Origin: Streptomyces sp. HUAS CB01
GTDB lineage: Bacteria > Actinomycetota > Actinomycetes > Streptomycetales > Streptomycetaceae
Direction of reading: 5' to 3'
Length of the DNA: 64,000 nucleotides
Assembly: GCF_030406905.1 (NCBI RefSeq)
Contig: NZ_CP129137.1
Location: 2,483,001 to 2,547,000 of the forward strand
Part shown: piece by piece, positions 63,438 through 64,000 of the stretch
Layout of the letters: every line of letters begins with the position of its first letter
Numbering within the stretch: the first letter of the stretch is position 1
Notes under the pieces: generated by a model
Databases searched by the model: none
What the model was told of the DNA's origin: nothing
Seen by the model: the letters and a program-made list of their open reading frames with translations, nothing else
Translations under genes and position numbers: made by a program

Positions 63438-64000
63438 TCAGACCGGCCGCCGGAAGCCGATCGTCGGGACCGCCCGGCGCAGCGGCCAGGGGCGGTCGGG
63501 GGCGGGCAGGAGCCGGGCCAGGAAGGCGTAGCGGGCGAGCGCCTCGGGGTCCTGGTCCGCGCAGCCCCGGACGTACTGCCACCAGGCCGCCACCTCGGAC
63601 CAGCCGGGCGCGGACAGCGAACCGCCGAACTCCTGGACGGACAGCGCCGCGGTCAGCCCGGCGAAGGCGAGACGGTCCGCGAGGGGCCAGCCGGCGAGGG
63701 TGCCCGTGACGAAGCCCGCCACGAAGACGTCACCGGCACCCGTGGGGTCCAGCGCCTCCACGGCGATCGCCGGCACCTCGGCCGTCTCGCCCGTGGCGCC
63801 GTCCACGGCGTACGCGCCGTCGGCGCCGAGCGTGACGACGGCGAGGGGCACCTTCTCGGCCAGCACCCGGGCGGCCGCGCGCGGGCAGTCGGTGCGGGTG
63901 TACCGCATCGCCTCGGCGGCGTTGGGCAGGAAGGCCTCGCACCGTTCGAGGTCGGGCAGGGCGCGGAGGTCCCAGCGGCCGGTCTCGTCCCAGCCCACGT
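63438..64000 (-). CDS. PfkB-family sugar kinase, C-terminal part (5' end outside the window)
   Basis: The last 187 or so residues of a ribokinase-like kinase. Visible motifs: the acidic-residue helix LPNAAEAMRYTRTDCPRAAA, VVTLGADGAYAVDG and the anion-hole/catalytic-Asp motif ALDPTGAGDVFVAGFVTGTL (DPTGAGD). The C-terminal extension (WWQYVRGCADQDPEALARYA) is typical of an actinobacterial subgroup. The sugar is unknown. The gene continues beyond 64000; an in-frame GTG at 63998 is internal. Confidence 0.88.
   Translation of the reverse strand, partial: VGWDETGRWDLRALPDLERCEAFLPNAAEAMRYTRTDCPRAAARVLAEKVPLAVVTLGADGAYAVDGATGETAEVPAIAVEALDPTGAGDVFVAGFVTGTLAGWPLADRLAFAGLTAALSVQEFGGSLSAPGWSEVAAWWQYVRGCADQDPEALARYAFLARLLPAPDRPWPLRRAVPTIGFRRPV

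Overview
The window is a piece of chromosome from a high-GC actinomycete, almost certainly a Streptomyces. The evidence is extreme GC content, many GTG starts, stop/start overlaps of the GTGA and ATGA type, twin-arginine secreted proteins, and a gene order (narB ... nirBD ... ppdK-dusB ... glyS ... znuACB-zur-uppS-recO ... leuA ... era ... ybeY-phoH) that I recall as the conserved core chromosome of S. coelicolor. I see no tRNA or rRNA genes, insertion sequences, prophage, CRISPR array or biosynthetic cluster.

Left part (1-20 kb). Nitrate assimilation is split over two blocks: the nitrate reductase narB (2308-4509), and an FAD oxidoreductase with nitrite reductase nirB and nirD (10257-14339). 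Both blocks start behind the same promoter-like element, a GTAACAC motif exactly 27 nt before the ATG. Between them lie cutA with a gamma-glutamylcyclotransferase, an FMN reductase beside a frameshifted soxR remnant, a class IV aminotransferase, a secreted protein with a class F sortase, and a TauE-like permease. After nirD come a DinB protein, an SDR, a VOC protein, a DUF4287 protein, a Tat-exported PhoX-like protein and an ArsR-type regulator.

Middle (20-44.6 kb). Pyruvate phosphate dikinase, dusB, an MFS exporter and several small conserved proteins are followed by an aldo/keto reductase with a TetR regulator. The reductase has a 13+13 bp operator over its promoter. Then come glyS, a degenerate M16-like protein, the zinc uptake operon znuACB with zur (two Zur-box-like dyads in front), uppS, recO, an ArsR regulator, a roadblock protein, a lipoprotein, a membrane-anchored STAND NTPase and a class A beta-lactamase.

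Right part (45-64 kb). A two-component system and an MMPL transporter are followed by a TerB-like protein and leuA, which has a Leu-rich leader peptide and an attenuator-like hairpin. A protealysin-like M4 peptidase sits beside its presumed emfourin inhibitor. Then come era, a DUF916/WxL-like surface protein pair, small proteins, an MmcQ/YjbR protein, a CNNM/CorC membrane protein, ybeY, phoH and a truncated PfkB kinase.

The most unusual content is in the gaps between genes. There is an array of 32-nt tandem repeats (59608-60007) whose last unit runs into the 3' end of a gene. A 97-nt in-frame duplication copies the C-terminal tail of the DUF916 protein. A 46-nt segment of the STAND gene recurs 8 kb away in a non-coding gap. 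Several other gaps hold short tandem repeats, most of them just beyond the 3' end of a minus-strand gene.
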